A DNA stretch of 48,635 nucleotides from Candidatus Saccharimonadota bacterium (GTDB taxonomy: Bacteria > Patescibacteriota > Saccharimonadia > Saccharimonadales > UBA4665): the NCBI GenBank assembly GCA_027315225.1, contig DAHUYJ010000005.1, positions 1-48,635 on the forward strand, written 5' to 3'. The notes under the pieces are model-generated. The model did not search any database, was not told where the DNA came from, and saw nothing but the letters and a program-made list of their open reading frames with translations. The translations under genes and the position numbers were made by a program. This document shows, in pieces, positions 39,698 to 47,945 of the stretch (the stretch's first letter is position 1; every line of letters starts with the position of its first letter).

Positions 39698-40573
39698 ATG
39701 GATAGGGCTGGGTTTTCCGGGCTAAGCCGTTTGTTTGAGAGCAGACGGGCTTCAAGCCATAAGTACAATTTTGGTCATGTACTGGTGATAGGCGGCGCGC
39801 CAGGCATGGTCGGTGCGCCGCTGCTAACAGCACGCGCCGCTTTGCGGACCGGCGCCGGCCTAGTTACCATTGCTTCCTCGGACAACGTCGTAGACAAGCT
39901 GGAAAAACGGGTCGAAGAGGTGATGACGCTCCGTCTGCCGGATAATACCGCCCAAGCCGTAAAAGCAATAAGGGAATTCGCAAATGCCCGCAAAGTAACG
40001 GCTCTGGCTATCGGCCCCGGCCTGGCCGCATCCAGGATCGCACTGATAAAAGCGCTTCTCCCCAAGCTACAGCTGCCAACTATGTTAGATGCCGGAGGCT
40101 TGGACGCCTATAGCGGCGATCCGGCAGCGTTAGGGGAAGCCAACTCCCGCAATCCGGACGTTATTATATCGCCGCACCAGGGAGAATTTGCACGCTTCGT
40201 AGGCCGGCCATTGCCGTCTAACCGCAGCGTCCTCAAGAAGCTGACAGCGGAAACCGCCCGGGCAGCCCGCACCGTTATCATACTCAAAGGGCATCGGACC
40301 CTGGTTATTGACCCGGACGGACAGGAATATGACAACGTGAGCGGAAACCCAGGCTTAGCTACAGCTGGTACCGGTGATGTCCTAACCGGTATGGTGTCAG
40401 GGCTTCTGGCGCAGCGCTTCAAGACCTTTGAGGCAGCCAAATACGGTGTATACCTGCACGGCCTGGCAGGTGACCTGGCCGCGGCTTCCAAGACCCAGCC
40501 GGGATTGGTTGCTTCGGACATTATAGATTATATTCCCGAAGCCCTTAAGCATGTCCGTAAAAGTCTAACGTGA
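39698..40573 (+). CDS. nnrD: ADP-dependent NAD(P)H-hydrate dehydratase
   Basis: A 291-residue ribokinase-fold repair enzyme that dehydrates the 6-hydroxy forms of NADH and NADPH. Seen: GHVLVIGGAPGMVGAPLLTARAALRTGAGLVT, ALAIGPGL, ISPHQGEFARF, and the ATP-site N-P-G-L-A-T-A-G-T-G-D-V-L-T-G-M. Length is normal for the stand-alone dehydratase without the epimerase. The start is ATG 39698 after a TATAT-rich box; 38 bp separate it from the prenyl synthase. The last codon stop overlaps an FNR-like box. It may be part of the terpene transcript. Confidence 0.92.
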   Translation: MDRAGFSGLSRLFESRRASSHKYNFGHVLVIGGAPGMVGAPLLTARAALRTGAGLVTIASSDNVVDKLEKRVEEVMTLRLPDNTAQAVKAIREFANARKVTALAIGPGLAASRIALIKALLPKLQLPTMLDAGGLDAYSGDPAALGEANSRNPDVIISPHQGEFARFVGRPLPSNRSVLKKLTAETARAARTVIILKGHRTLVIDPDGQEYDNVSGNPGLATAGTGDVLTGMVSGLLAQRFKTFEAAKYGVYLHGLAGDLAAASKTQPGLVASDIIDYIPEALKHVRKSLT

Positions 40574-40582
40574 CATTTATCA
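40571..40582 (+). promoter_or_regulatory. FNR-like box before the second DUF2795-like gene
   Basis: TGAC-ATTT-ATCA, followed by C, identical over 13 bp to the box at 33427. It overlaps the nnrD stop codon and lies 99 bp before the DUF2795-like start. A TAACTG at about 40603 gives a candidate promoter with the box near -39; TATATT at 40653 is the other candidate -10. Confidence 0.5.
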
Positions 40583-40681
40583 CTATCTCTGCGTAACAAA
40601 AATAACTGTTCGCGCGCGGCAGGTGGCACACAATTGCCCATAGGTGGTCAATTATATTAAAGAGAAGGGAGGTGCTTCACC

Positions 40682-40951
40682 ATGGTGTATAACAATCCGC
40701 TGCCACGCATAGACAACATTCTCTGGTTGGCAAGGCTATCGTTACCTTTCCCAGCTACCGCAGGGGATATTTATGAAGTCGCGGAGATGTGGCGCTTCAA
40801 TAAGAGCACTCTAGATTTTTTACGGCTTTTCCCGACTGACGAAGTATTCACCAGCCGAGAAAACTTCCTTAGGCGTTGCGAAGAATTGGAGCTACTGCTC
40901 CGCGAAGAACGTCCCGCGACGATAGACACGATATTGAGCCTTCAGGATTAG
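40682..40951 (+). CDS. DUF2795-like small protein (paralogue 2)
   Basis: An 89-residue protein with FPAT near residue 23, STLDFLRLFPTDEVFTSRENFLRRCEELELL, and an SLQD ending, the same plan as the gene at 13407. AAGGGAGG lies 10 nt before the ATG. The exact FNR-like box upstream suggests regulation with the stress block. Function is unknown; the pair indicates a small family in this genome. Confidence 0.83.
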   Translation: MVYNNPLPRIDNILWLARLSLPFPATAGDIYEVAEMWRFNKSTLDFLRLFPTDEVFTSRENFLRRCEELELLLREERPATIDTILSLQD

Positions 40952-40996
40952 TAGTAGAAGTTGTCGGCAGGTAGTGCTACAGTGAGGGTAGCAAAC

Positions 40997-41236
40997 ATGA
41001 ATCATCATATATCAAACGTCTGGCTTACTGTTATCGCGATAGCGGCAATATGGGATCTTGTTTGGCGCGGCATTGCCTTATGGCGAGCTGGCCGCAGAGG
41101 GCAACAATGGTGGTTTATCTTTCTGCTCGTCATCAACAGTGTCGGCATCTTGCCGATCATTTACCTGCTTACCCATCCGGGTCGGGATAACCCGGGCGGT
41201 ACAGCCGCAACGCCAGCGCCAAAAGAAACGGGATAG
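40997..41236 (+). CDS. DUF5652 two-helix membrane protein
   Basis: A 79-residue protein with two membrane helices (about 7-25 and 33-55), a central W-R-G-I-A-L-W-R-A-G-R-R basic link and ILPIIYLLTHP, matching DUF5652, a family often seen in Patescibacteria. The start ATG 40997 is preferred over an earlier in-frame GTG because it has GAGGG 9 nt upstream and opens directly before helix 1. It ends 5 bp before the SDR gene and may be co-transcribed with it. Confidence 0.82.
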   Translation: MNHHISNVWLTVIAIAAIWDLVWRGIALWRAGRRGQQWWFIFLLVINSVGILPIIYLLTHPGRDNPGGTAATPAPKETG

Positions 41237-41241
41237 TATAT

Positions 41242-42051
41242 ATGTCCGTCAAACCTTTGGATGATTTACTGAACCTCAAGGGAAAACGGGCCATTGTAAC
41301 CGGCGGGGCGGTAGGGATCGGCTTCGGCATCAGCTACCGTTTGGCCGAAGCAGGGGCCCAAGTCCTGATCGCTGATATTAGCCAAGGCAACCTGGAAGAG
41401 GCCAAGAAAAATCTTGGAAGCCGCAAGTGGGACGTAGGATACGTACTAACTGACGTCGCCAAGCAGGCTGACATTGGGCACATGGTCAAGGTCGCCGTGA
41501 AACGTTTTGGCGGAGTAGACATCCTGGTCAATAATGCCGGCATATACCCTAACGCACCCGTGATGGAAATGGGGCAAAAAGGCTTTGACCGGGTGCTGGC
41601 AGTCAATCTAAGAAGTGTTTTTATGGCCACTAAGGCAGTGTCAGAGCAAATGATCCGACAAGCCCAAGGCGGACGGATTATAAACATTACATCGATAGAT
41701 GCCTTGCACCCTTCTTCGGTCGGATTGGCCCATTATGACGCCTCCAAGCATGGTGTATGGGGATTCACCAAAAACGTTGCCTTGGAGCTGGCCCCTCACA
41801 AAATCTGGGTTAACGCCATCGCGCCTGGCGGTATCAGTACGCCCGGTACCCGGACGGCCCAAGAACCTACAAAAGCTTCCGCCGGTATTGATATGAGCAA
41901 GGTAATGGAGGCCTTCTTGCAACGCATACCGATGCGCCGTATGGGCGAACCGGACGATATCGGCAAAGCGGTGCTGTTCCTGGCATCGGACATGGCGTCA
42001 TATATGACCGGCACTCAAATCGTGGTGGACGGTGGGGTATTACTGGCGTAG
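41242..42051 (+). CDS. Short-chain dehydrogenase/reductase
   Basis: A 269-residue NAD(P)-dependent oxidoreductase. T-G-G-A-V-G-I-G-F-G-I cofactor motif, D-V (TDVAKQADI), N-N-A-G, catalytic S in NITSIDALHP, and Y-D-A-S-K are all present, with GGISTPGTR and a DGGVLLA end. It belongs to the classical SDR group with 3-oxoacyl-ACP reductase or glucose dehydrogenase-like members; a substrate is not evident. An Asp after the second strand (LIADIS) favours NAD over NADP. Confidence 0.93.
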   Translation: MSVKPLDDLLNLKGKRAIVTGGAVGIGFGISYRLAEAGAQVLIADISQGNLEEAKKNLGSRKWDVGYVLTDVAKQADIGHMVKVAVKRFGGVDILVNNAGIYPNAPVMEMGQKGFDRVLAVNLRSVFMATKAVSEQMIRQAQGGRIINITSIDALHPSSVGLAHYDASKHGVWGFTKNVALELAPHKIWVNAIAPGGISTPGTRTAQEPTKASAGIDMSKVMEAFLQRIPMRRMGEPDDIGKAVLFLASDMASYMTGTQIVVDGGVLLA

Positions 42052-42075
42052 CGCGCAGCATGACAGGATTAATAA

Positions 42076-43281
42076 TCAGGTCTTGCTTCGGCCAACAATA
42101 GCACCTAAACCGGCAGCCAAGATAGCCGCTCCGCCGCCGACCAATAGGCCAACTCTCGGGTTGGTGTGGTCGGCTATGGCACCGATAATGGGGCCGCCGA
42201 TCGGAGTTGAACCCAGAAAGGCGATTGACCAAAAAGACATAACCCGGCCACGCATCGATGAGCGGCTGGTAAGCTGCAGCGTGGTATTACCCAAAGCGAT
42301 GAACAGCACCAACACCAAGCCAACGAAGACCAACACGACAAGAACACTAAAGAGCGTAGGCATAATAGCTGCTACCAATAGGCTCAATCCAAACATCAGA
42401 GCTGCTTGGATAAGTTGCCGTTGCGAAGGCGCGCTGCGTCCTGCCGTGTACAGGGCGCCGACAATAGCGCCAAGTCCCATGGCGGCCGTCATTGCGGAAT
42501 AGGTTGCCGCGTTGCCATGCAGGGTCACCGTAGCAAACAGCGGTAGAATCACCGGAAACTCATACGTAAATGTACCTATTATGAACATCATCAGCAACGT
42601 AGACCGCAGGCGTGGAGTTTGCCTGACATAGCGCAATCCGGCCCTGATTTGGCCAGATTGCCTTTCCACCGGCGGTTGCGAGTGGAGCTCTTTGTCCCGC
42701 ATGAATAGCAGCGCGCTCAATACAGCCACGTATGTAGCAGAGTTGATCAGAAAGCACGGTCCTATGCCGACGGTCACTATTAATACGCCCGCTATGGACG
42801 GTCCGACGATACGCGCAACATTGGTAAGCGTTGAGTTCAAGGTAACAGCGTTACGCAGCAACTTCGGTCCGACCATCTCTATAACAAAAGATTGGCGAGT
42901 CGGGCTATCGGCAACTTGGCTTAGACCCAGGCCTGCGGCCAGTGCATATACCATCCAGACCTGGATGCTATGCGTGACTACCAACAGGCCGAGTACGAGC
43001 GCCAGCAACCCGGCTGTGGATTGCGTAACATACAATATGCGGCGCTTGACATACCGGTCGGCAACCACACCTCCCCATGCCCCGAAAAGCAATACCGGCA
43101 AAAACTGTGCCGCCACCACCAAACCCAACTGCGTCCCCGAATGCGTTAACTGCAGTACCAGCCAGGACATGGCGATAGTTTGCATCCAGGTGCCGCTTAA
43201 CGATACGCCCTGGCCAAAAAAATACAGTCGAAAATTTCGAACCGAAAATGATGCGAACGTGCGTCGCGCCGCTGTCTCCAT
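42076..43281 (-). CDS. MFS exporter (EntS/MFS_3-like)
   Basis: A 401-residue transporter with 12 predicted helices, starting FASFSVRNFRLYFFGQGVSLSGTWMQ, with GAWGGVVADRYVKRRILYVTQ, the loop 2-3 signature, and DSPTRQSFVIEMV. This is typical for the enterobactin exporter-like MFS_3 group. Substrate unknown. The ATG has AAAAAGGGA upstream and a TATAAT 40-45 bp away. It is convergent with the SDR (24 bp between stops) and divergent from purH. Confidence 0.93.
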   Translation of the reverse strand: METAARRTFASFSVRNFRLYFFGQGVSLSGTWMQTIAMSWLVLQLTHSGTQLGLVVAAQFLPVLLFGAWGGVVADRYVKRRILYVTQSTAGLLALVLGLLVVTHSIQVWMVYALAAGLGLSQVADSPTRQSFVIEMVGPKLLRNAVTLNSTLTNVARIVGPSIAGVLIVTVGIGPCFLINSATYVAVLSALLFMRDKELHSQPPVERQSGQIRAGLRYVRQTPRLRSTLLMMFIIGTFTYEFPVILPLFATVTLHGNAATYSAMTAAMGLGAIVGALYTAGRSAPSQRQLIQAALMFGLSLLVAAIMPTLFSVLVVLVFVGLVLVLFIALGNTTLQLTSRSSMRGRVMSFWSIAFLGSTPIGGPIIGAIADHTNPRVGLLVGGGAAILAAGLGAIVGRSKT

Positions 43282-43407
43282 TCAGATCCCTTTTTATATT
43301 GTGGCCTAATCCAATTATATAGTATAGCGACTTGTCCTGCTTTGGGATTTATACGATACTAGGGGTATCAAAAAGCGTGCTCTTAAGCGTACGACGAAGG
43401 GAACCCC

Positions 43408-45078
43408 ATGAGCGACCATGCCGGCGTAGCCTTGCTCTCAGTTTATGATAAGACCGGGATTGCGGATTTTGCGCACGGTTTGGCAGATATGGGATGGAAG
43501 ATATTCGCCTCAGGCGGCACGGCCCAAGCCATAGCCGATGCCGGTATTGACGTGCAGGACGTCTCCGACATAGTAGGCGGCGAGGCTATTCTCGGCCACC
43601 GTGTCGTTACGTTATCGCGCGAAATTTCAGCCGGACTGCTGGCGGACAAGTCAAACCCGGACGACATGACCGAGATGGCCAAGCTCAGATTGCCGGTCAT
43701 AGACCTGGTGTGCGTAGACATGTACCCCTTGGAAGAGGCCATTGCCCAGCCCGATTCGACAACGCAGGACGTGATCGATAAGACCGACATCGGCGGCCCG
43801 ACCATGCTCAGAGCCGGCGCCAAAGGCCGGCGTATCGTTCTCTCGCATGCCGGCCAGCGCTCCGAGGTCTTGGGCTGGTTGCAGGCCGGCAAGCCCGACG
43901 AGGCCGCTTTCATTGAGAAGCTGGCCGCCCGGGCCGAGTACGAAGTCGCGCGCTACTGCCTGACGCTCGCCAAGCACCTTGGCGGCAACGAAGTCAGCGG
44001 CTTCGCCGCCCGTCTGAATAGCCGCACCAAATACGGCGAGAATCCGCAACAAGCCGAGGCCGGCTTCTACGCCGATAACCGTGTTGGCGCCGATCCGCTG
44101 GGACTTGATAAGTTTGAACATGTCCAAGGCATGGAACGCAGCTTCATTAACATGACCGATATTGACCGGCTGCTGCAGACCGTCACGCACATTGCCGCCG
44201 GGTTTGACAAGAACTTTGGCAGCGTGCCGGCCGTTGCGGTGGGCGTAAAGCACGGCAACGCCTGCGGGGCCGGCGTTGCCGAGGATCATGTCGAGGCCGT
44301 CAAAAGGATGCTGGAAGGCGATACCCGGGCCATCTTTGGCGGCGTGGTTATGATTAACGGCGAGGTCGACAAGTCCGTGGCCGAGACCCTTATGCGCCAT
44401 GCCATGGACGGCGAACGCAACCGTCTGCTGGACGGCGTCATTGGTGCCAGCGTTACCGACGAGGCCCTGGAGCTGCTCAGCCGCAATAAATTACGGGTCG
44501 TCATCAACCCGGCACTCGCCGGTCTGAACGCGGCATCGCTGGACTCAGCCCGACGTTTGCGCCCGGTTCGCGGCGGCGTGCTGGAACAGCCCAACTACGA
44601 TTTTGTGCTGGACCTGGCAGCCGACTATATGCAATTCCATGGAGAGCTGGCTGACCAGCAAAAACTCGATATGGTCCTGGCTTGGGCCATAGGCGCTACA
44701 TCCAACAGCAATACCATCACCTTAGTCAAAGACGGCCAGTTGATCGGCAACGGAGTCGGCCAGCAGGACCGTGTGGGTGCCGGCCAGTTGGCCCTGACGC
44801 GCACCACTACCGCGTTTCCCGAGCTCATCGACGCCGGCAGCACGCTCACGCTTAAGATCGGCCTCGACAAGGCCAAACTGGCCGGCGCCGCCGCCTACAG
44901 CGACAGCTTCTTCCCATTCCCGGACGGCCCGGAACTACTCGCCAAAGCCGGCATCAAGGCCATCCTGGCCTCCAGCGGTTCCGTCGGCGACGAATCCGTC
45001 ACCAAGACACTGACCGAAGCCGGCGTCAGCCTCGCTATGCTGCCCGATCGTATCGGCCGCGGCTTTTATATGCACTAG
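43408..45078 (+). CDS. purH: Bifunctional AICAR transformylase / IMP cyclohydrolase
   Basis: A 556-residue enzyme giving the last two steps of de novo IMP synthesis. N-terminal MGS-like cyclohydrolase domain (SVYDKTGI, ASGGTA) to about residue 190, then the AICAR transformylase domain with GENPQQ, KHGNACG, the Asn-rich ATSNSNTI motif and YSDSFFPFPDG. A GAAGGG ribosome site precedes the start. Slightly longer than E. coli PurH. It faces the purC-purB-nudix operon. Confidence 0.95.
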   Translation: MSDHAGVALLSVYDKTGIADFAHGLADMGWKIFASGGTAQAIADAGIDVQDVSDIVGGEAILGHRVVTLSREISAGLLADKSNPDDMTEMAKLRLPVIDLVCVDMYPLEEAIAQPDSTTQDVIDKTDIGGPTMLRAGAKGRRIVLSHAGQRSEVLGWLQAGKPDEAAFIEKLAARAEYEVARYCLTLAKHLGGNEVSGFAARLNSRTKYGENPQQAEAGFYADNRVGADPLGLDKFEHVQGMERSFINMTDIDRLLQTVTHIAAGFDKNFGSVPAVAVGVKHGNACGAGVAEDHVEAVKRMLEGDTRAIFGGVVMINGEVDKSVAETLMRHAMDGERNRLLDGVIGASVTDEALELLSRNKLRVVINPALAGLNAASLDSARRLRPVRGGVLEQPNYDFVLDLAADYMQFHGELADQQKLDMVLAWAIGATSNSNTITLVKDGQLIGNGVGQQDRVGAGQLALTRTTTAFPELIDAGSTLTLKIGLDKAKLAGAAAYSDSFFPFPDGPELLAKAGIKAILASSGSVGDESVTKTLTEAGVSLAMLPDRIGRGFYMH

Positions 45079-45086
45079 CTTGATGC

Positions 45087-45557
45087 TTACTGTTTTATGA
45101 CCGGGACAGGCCTGCCAGATATTAGCTTTTTATAAAATTCAATATCTCTCGCATGGTCAAAGGCCATTTTAGCTTTGGCCGGTAAATCATCTAAGCCAAA
45201 CCACTGCCTGTCATCTACCTCCCAGTCGGGGCGGCCAACTTCTTTCAAGGCTTCGCCGAACATCACAAAAGCCACGTTTTGGCGATCTTCTCGTGGCCTA
45301 TCAGGCTGGTCATTAATAGTGAGCAGTGTTAATTCACCGATTTCCCAGCCAGTCTCTTCTAAAACTTCTCGTTTTGCTGCTTCGGCTACTGTCTCATCTC
45401 TCTCTACATAGCCTCCGGCCAAACTCCACTTACCACCTTCTAAAAGTTTGCCGGTTCGTTTAACCAGTAGTATCTTGCCGTCTTTTAAGACAAGTACATC
45501 GACAACTGCGTGTCGCAAAGAGGCCTTATTCCCATCTTCGAAAATACAGGTCAACAT
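45087..45557 (-). CDS. NUDIX hydrolase
   Basis: A 156-residue pyrophosphohydrolase with the Nudix box G-G-Y-V-E-R-D-E-T-V-A-E-A-A-K-R-E-V-L-E-E-T (GX5EX7REUXEEXGU pattern) near residues 47-69. Start ATG 45557 follows the purB stop by 2 bp. Substrate cannot be told; the place at the end of a purine operon makes nucleotide cleaning plausible. Confidence 0.9.
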   Translation of the reverse strand: MLTCIFEDGNKASLRHAVVDVLVLKDGKILLVKRTGKLLEGGKWSLAGGYVERDETVAEAAKREVLEETGWEIGELTLLTINDQPDRPREDRQNVAFVMFGEALKEVGRPDWEVDDRQWFGLDDLPAKAKMAFDHARDIEFYKKLISGRPVPVIKQ

Positions 45558-45559
45558 TT

Positions 45560-46957
45560 TTATACTTCCGCTTGCCACACGTCGTGTATGGCCTTGGTCT
45601 TCTTGGCGGCCAGACCGTTGTAATACTTTTCTGGTTCTTGCAGGATTCGTTTCTCGTCGTCAGTAAATTTGGCGAAGTAATCGGCGATGCCGGGATCGGT
45701 TGAGGCAACTTCGTACAGACTTTTGCCAGCTTCCTGAGCCTGGTGGGCTAGGGCTTTGGCAGTCTCGTGGCCGGTGGTGTGGCCGTACTTTTCTAGCAAA
45801 AGGTACAGCGGTTCGGCCGCGATGGCGCCACCGCTCATGTAGAGGTTGCGCCGCATGTTTTCCTCGTCAACTTCGAGCTTGCCCATGACACGATTGAGCC
45901 GTTCGGCCATCGAAGCTACGCTGGCCAGCGCCACTCCGTAAAACCGGGCTGACGCCGAGTCGGTCAGATCGCGCTGGTGCTCGCTTGAGAGATTGAGGTT
46001 GGCATTAACGCTCTGGGCCGTAACCTGCTTGGACATACTGATGACGTTCTCAAAGTTCCAGGGGTTGCGCTTGTGCGCCATGGTCGAGGAGCCGGTTTGA
46101 CCAGGCTCGAAGGCCTCCCGCACTTCGGCGATCTCCGAGCGCTGCAAATGCCGCATGTCATGACTGAGGTTTGCCATAATACCGGCCGTGATTACCAGTT
46201 CGTCAACCAGCCGGACATAACAATCAGCGGGAATGATCTGTGTAGAGTAGGAAGCCGGCTTAAGGTCAAGGTAGCCGAGCACGGTCTGCTCGAACTTAAG
46301 CGGGTCGTCTACGAATAGACTCAGGGCGTTGTAGGCACCTACGGCGCCGCTGAACTTGCCCGGTAGCAAGCTGCTCAAGTCTTTCAGGCCCTCAATAGAC
46401 CGACCGAGCCGGTCGACGTATTCGGCAATGGCAAAACCGAAAGTGATCGGCACGGCGTGCTGGCCGTGGGTGCGACCGATTTGTACCGTCTCGGTGTATT
46501 TTTCAACCTGGGCAAGCAGCGTCCTCTCGAGGTTGATCAAACGGGGCAGCACCAGTTCATTAACTGCGGTACGTAGTTGCAGGCTTAAGGCCGTGGCTAC
46601 GATGTCATACGAGGTGGCGCCGAAGTGAACGTACGGTTTTGCCTCATCGGACAGACCGGATTTTATAGTGTTGACCAGGGCTTTGACGTCATGCTTGGTG
46701 GTCTTTTCTTCGGCCGCGACGGCCTCGGCCGTCACTTTGGCGGCGGCTTCTTCGATCTGAGAGGCAATCTCGATAGAGCATACGCCGAACTCCGCCAGGG
46801 TATGGCCTAGCGCGGCCTCAACGTAGGCCTGATATGCAATCCGGCTGGCTTCTGACAGGTATCGGGCAATCTCTGGATCATAATATCGTCCGTCCAGCGG
46901 ATCGATGGAGCTATAGTTGGCGTTCGGGGAGGGGTCTGGCAAGCTGATCGGCTTCAT
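45560..46957 (-). CDS. purB: Adenylosuccinate lyase
   Basis: A 465-residue lyase that cleaves SAICAR and adenylosuccinate. Fumarase-family signature S-S-T-M-A-H-K-R-N-P, HFGATSYD, and the catalytic His segment IGRTHGQHAVP. Its N-terminus (SSIDPLDGRYYDPEIARYLSE) resembles E. coli PurB. Start overlaps the purC stop (ATGA) and its stop is 2 bp from the Nudix gene, so three genes form one operon. Confidence 0.95.
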   Translation of the reverse strand: MKPISLPDPSPNANYSSIDPLDGRYYDPEIARYLSEASRIAYQAYVEAALGHTLAEFGVCSIEIASQIEEAAAKVTAEAVAAEEKTTKHDVKALVNTIKSGLSDEAKPYVHFGATSYDIVATALSLQLRTAVNELVLPRLINLERTLLAQVEKYTETVQIGRTHGQHAVPITFGFAIAEYVDRLGRSIEGLKDLSSLLPGKFSGAVGAYNALSLFVDDPLKFEQTVLGYLDLKPASYSTQIIPADCYVRLVDELVITAGIMANLSHDMRHLQRSEIAEVREAFEPGQTGSSTMAHKRNPWNFENVISMSKQVTAQSVNANLNLSSEHQRDLTDSASARFYGVALASVASMAERLNRVMGKLEVDEENMRRNLYMSGGAIAAEPLYLLLEKYGHTTGHETAKALAHQAQEAGKSLYEVASTDPGIADYFAKFTDDEKRILQEPEKYYNGLAAKKTKAIHDVWQAEV

Positions 46958-47916
46958 GCTGTGGTCTCCAGGTAGTTTTTTATGTTGGTTTCTATGCGTT
47001 CCAGCACATTATCGGTCTCGGCTTTAATGAACTTTTGGCCGGTCAGTTCTTCATACAGTTCAATATAGCGTTCCGAGACCTCCGCGACAAACCCGTCGTC
47101 CAACTCCGGCATGGTTTGCCCGGCTTGGCCGCTGAAGTCACGCGCCATCAGCCATTCGCGCACGAACTCTTTGGAGAGGTGCCGGGGCGGCGTAGCACCA
47201 TTGCCGGCTACATACGAATCATAACTATCGGCGTAAAAGTACCTTGAGGAGTCGGGCGTATGAACCTCGTCGATCAGGATAATATCACCGCCAGACAGCT
47301 TGCCAAACTCGTACTTAGTGTCAGCCAGTACCAGGCCGCGGTCCCGGGCCATCTCCTGACCCTTGGCGAACAGTTGCCGGGCGTACACGACAAGCTTGCC
47401 CCAGTCATCGGCGCTCACCAGGCCATGCTTTATGATATCCTCAGCCGAAATGTCTTCGTCGTGGCCCGCATCGGCTTTGGTTGTAGGCGTAATAATCGGT
47501 TCGGGGAAGGAATCGTATTCTTTGAGACCGTCCGGCACAGCGACACCGCTGAGCGAACGCTGGCCATCCCTGTACTCGCGCCAGGCATGTCCTACAAGTA
47601 CACCACGGATTACCATTTCGACCTTAAACGGCTCCGCCCGGGAGCCTATACTGACGTTAGGGTCGGGGACCGCTTGCAGCCAGTTCGGTACGATATCTGA
47701 GGTGGCTTTTAAGAAATACTCAGCTAATTGGTTGAGTACCTGGCCCTTGTAGGGAATCGGCCGCGGCAATATGACGTCAAAGGCCGAGATTCGGTCCGTC
47801 GCCACGGAGACAAGCAAATCATCACCGATGGTATATACATCGCGGACCTTGCCATGATACAGGCCGGTTTGAGCCGGAAACTTAAAATCCGTCGACTCGA
47901 TCGCCTGTATATCCAT
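46954..47916 (-). CDS. purC: SAICAR synthetase
   Basis: A 320-residue enzyme that joins CAIR and aspartate. KVRDVYTIGDDLLVSVATDRISAFDV and the SIGSRAEPFKVEMVIRG and DTKYEFG motifs are seen. It belongs to the longer SAICAR synthetase type (over 300 residues) rather than the 237-residue E. coli form. A GGGGG lies 3 nt before the ATG; TATAAT lies 8 nt before, so the leader is very short. Divergent from purK. Confidence 0.95.
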   Translation of the reverse strand: MDIQAIESTDFKFPAQTGLYHGKVRDVYTIGDDLLVSVATDRISAFDVILPRPIPYKGQVLNQLAEYFLKATSDIVPNWLQAVPDPNVSIGSRAEPFKVEMVIRGVLVGHAWREYRDGQRSLSGVAVPDGLKEYDSFPEPIITPTTKADAGHDEDISAEDIIKHGLVSADDWGKLVVYARQLFAKGQEMARDRGLVLADTKYEFGKLSGGDIILIDEVHTPDSSRYFYADSYDSYVAGNGATPPRHLSKEFVREWLMARDFSGQAGQTMPELDDGFVAEVSERYIELYEELTGQKFIKAETDNVLERIETNIKNYLETTA

Positions 47917-47945
47917 TACCCCCTATTATACGGTATTATTGTTGC
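47917..47945. promoter_or_regulatory. Back-to-back purC/purK promoters in 29 bp
   Basis: The minus-strand -10 is TATAAT at 47930-47925, 8 nt before purC (with GGGGG in between). The plus-strand -10 is TATTAT at 47934-47939, 6 nt before purK. The boxes are 3 bp apart, so polymerase on one blocks the other, and each -35 lies in the opposite gene. Confidence 0.65.

Noticed and set aside
43651-44400. 249-codon leftward frame opposite purH
   Set aside because: Shadow frame; purH motifs are continuous on the other strand.
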